Assembly (NCBI GenBank): GCA_026389955.1
Contig: JAPLGY010000451.1
Coordinates: 1 to 6,451, forward strand
Origin: Caldilinea sp.
GTDB taxonomy: Bacteria > Chloroflexota > Anaerolineae > Caldilineales > Caldilineaceae
Length of the DNA: 6,451 bases
Direction of reading: 5' to 3'
Below, piece after piece: positions 6,324 to 6,451 of this stretch (positions are counted from its first letter, which is position 1; every line of letters starts with the position of its first letter). A program made the position numbers and the translations under genes. The notes under the pieces were generated by a model. That model saw only the letters and a program-made list of their open reading frames with translations, did no database searches and was not told where the DNA came from.

Positions 6324-6451
6324 GGCTGAACCTTTTTGCTGCGGCCAGCCGCAACCTGGGCTGGCTCAATTTGGATGGAGGTGGAGGAGAGCAGGTGGAT
6401 CGTCGCTGTGGCCGCCCCGGCGCGCGGGCAGGCGACGCGCACGGTCAGGGA
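6320..6451 (-). CDS. C-terminal end of an unidentified protein (5' part outside window)
   Basis: An open frame enters from the right edge and gives 43 codons before TGA at 6322-6320. The final residues are ...AGRSKKVQP, and the alternating hydrophobic pattern (SLTVRVACP, ATATIHLLSS) suggests beta strands. The stop overlaps the ATG of the M24 gene as ATGA, the same junction type as between the two M20 genes, which supports this frame being real and part of the operon. No motif is sufficient to name a family. The fragment is too short to judge domains or localisation. Confidence 0.6.
   Translation of the reverse strand, partial: SLTVRVACPRAGAATATIHLLSSTSIQIEPAQVAAGRSKKVQP

Noticed and set aside
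1..6451. CRISPR array, tRNA/rRNA genes, insertion sequences or att sites
   Set aside because: No regularly spaced repeats, transposase motifs, terminal inverted repeats or tRNA-like cloverleaf were seen on either strand; the only tandem repeat is the Ala-codon run near 449-508.

Overview
This is a bacterial, high-GC, gene-dense window with six protein-coding genes in two converging groups. No RNA gene, insertion sequence, CRISPR array or prophage gene is visible. I cannot name the organism from sequence alone. The GC-rich codon use and the tight cluster of M24 and M20 hydrolases recall Chloroflexota such as Caldilinea-like Anaerolineae, but that is a weak guess.

Plus strand, 2-2356: the 3' part of an uncharacterised multi-pass membrane protein gene (open at the left edge) ends in an alanine-rich helix whose DNA holds a perfect 32-bp palindrome. 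After 52 bp comes a GTG-started NmrA/HSCARG-type NAD(P)-binding protein, which overlaps an alpha/beta hydrolase by ATGA. The unit closes with two hairpins in the 70-bp convergent gap. The second has a T-run and looks like an intrinsic terminator for the plus strand.

Minus strand, 6451 down to 2355: four tightly packed genes read leftwards. They are the last 43 codons of an unidentified gene (ATGA overlap with the next), an M24/creatinase-fold protein of 390 aa, then (16 bp gap) an M20 metallopeptidase of 471 aa, then (ATGA overlap) a second M20 protein of 455 aa. The junctions imply one transcript with translational coupling. The two M20 proteins are full-length paralogues, most simply a tandem duplication. 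The set looks like a cytoplasmic module that hydrolyses peptides or small amides.

The main points of interest are in that operon. The M24 protein lacks three of the five canonical metal ligands (G243, E254 and I361 stand where Asp, Asp and Glu are expected), so it is probably not a classical Xaa-Pro aminopeptidase. The second M20 copy keeps all metal ligands but has Trp213 where the family's inter-subunit substrate-binding His is expected. I do not see a clearly new multi-gene system; the best candidate is this operon acting on an unusual amide or amidine substrate.
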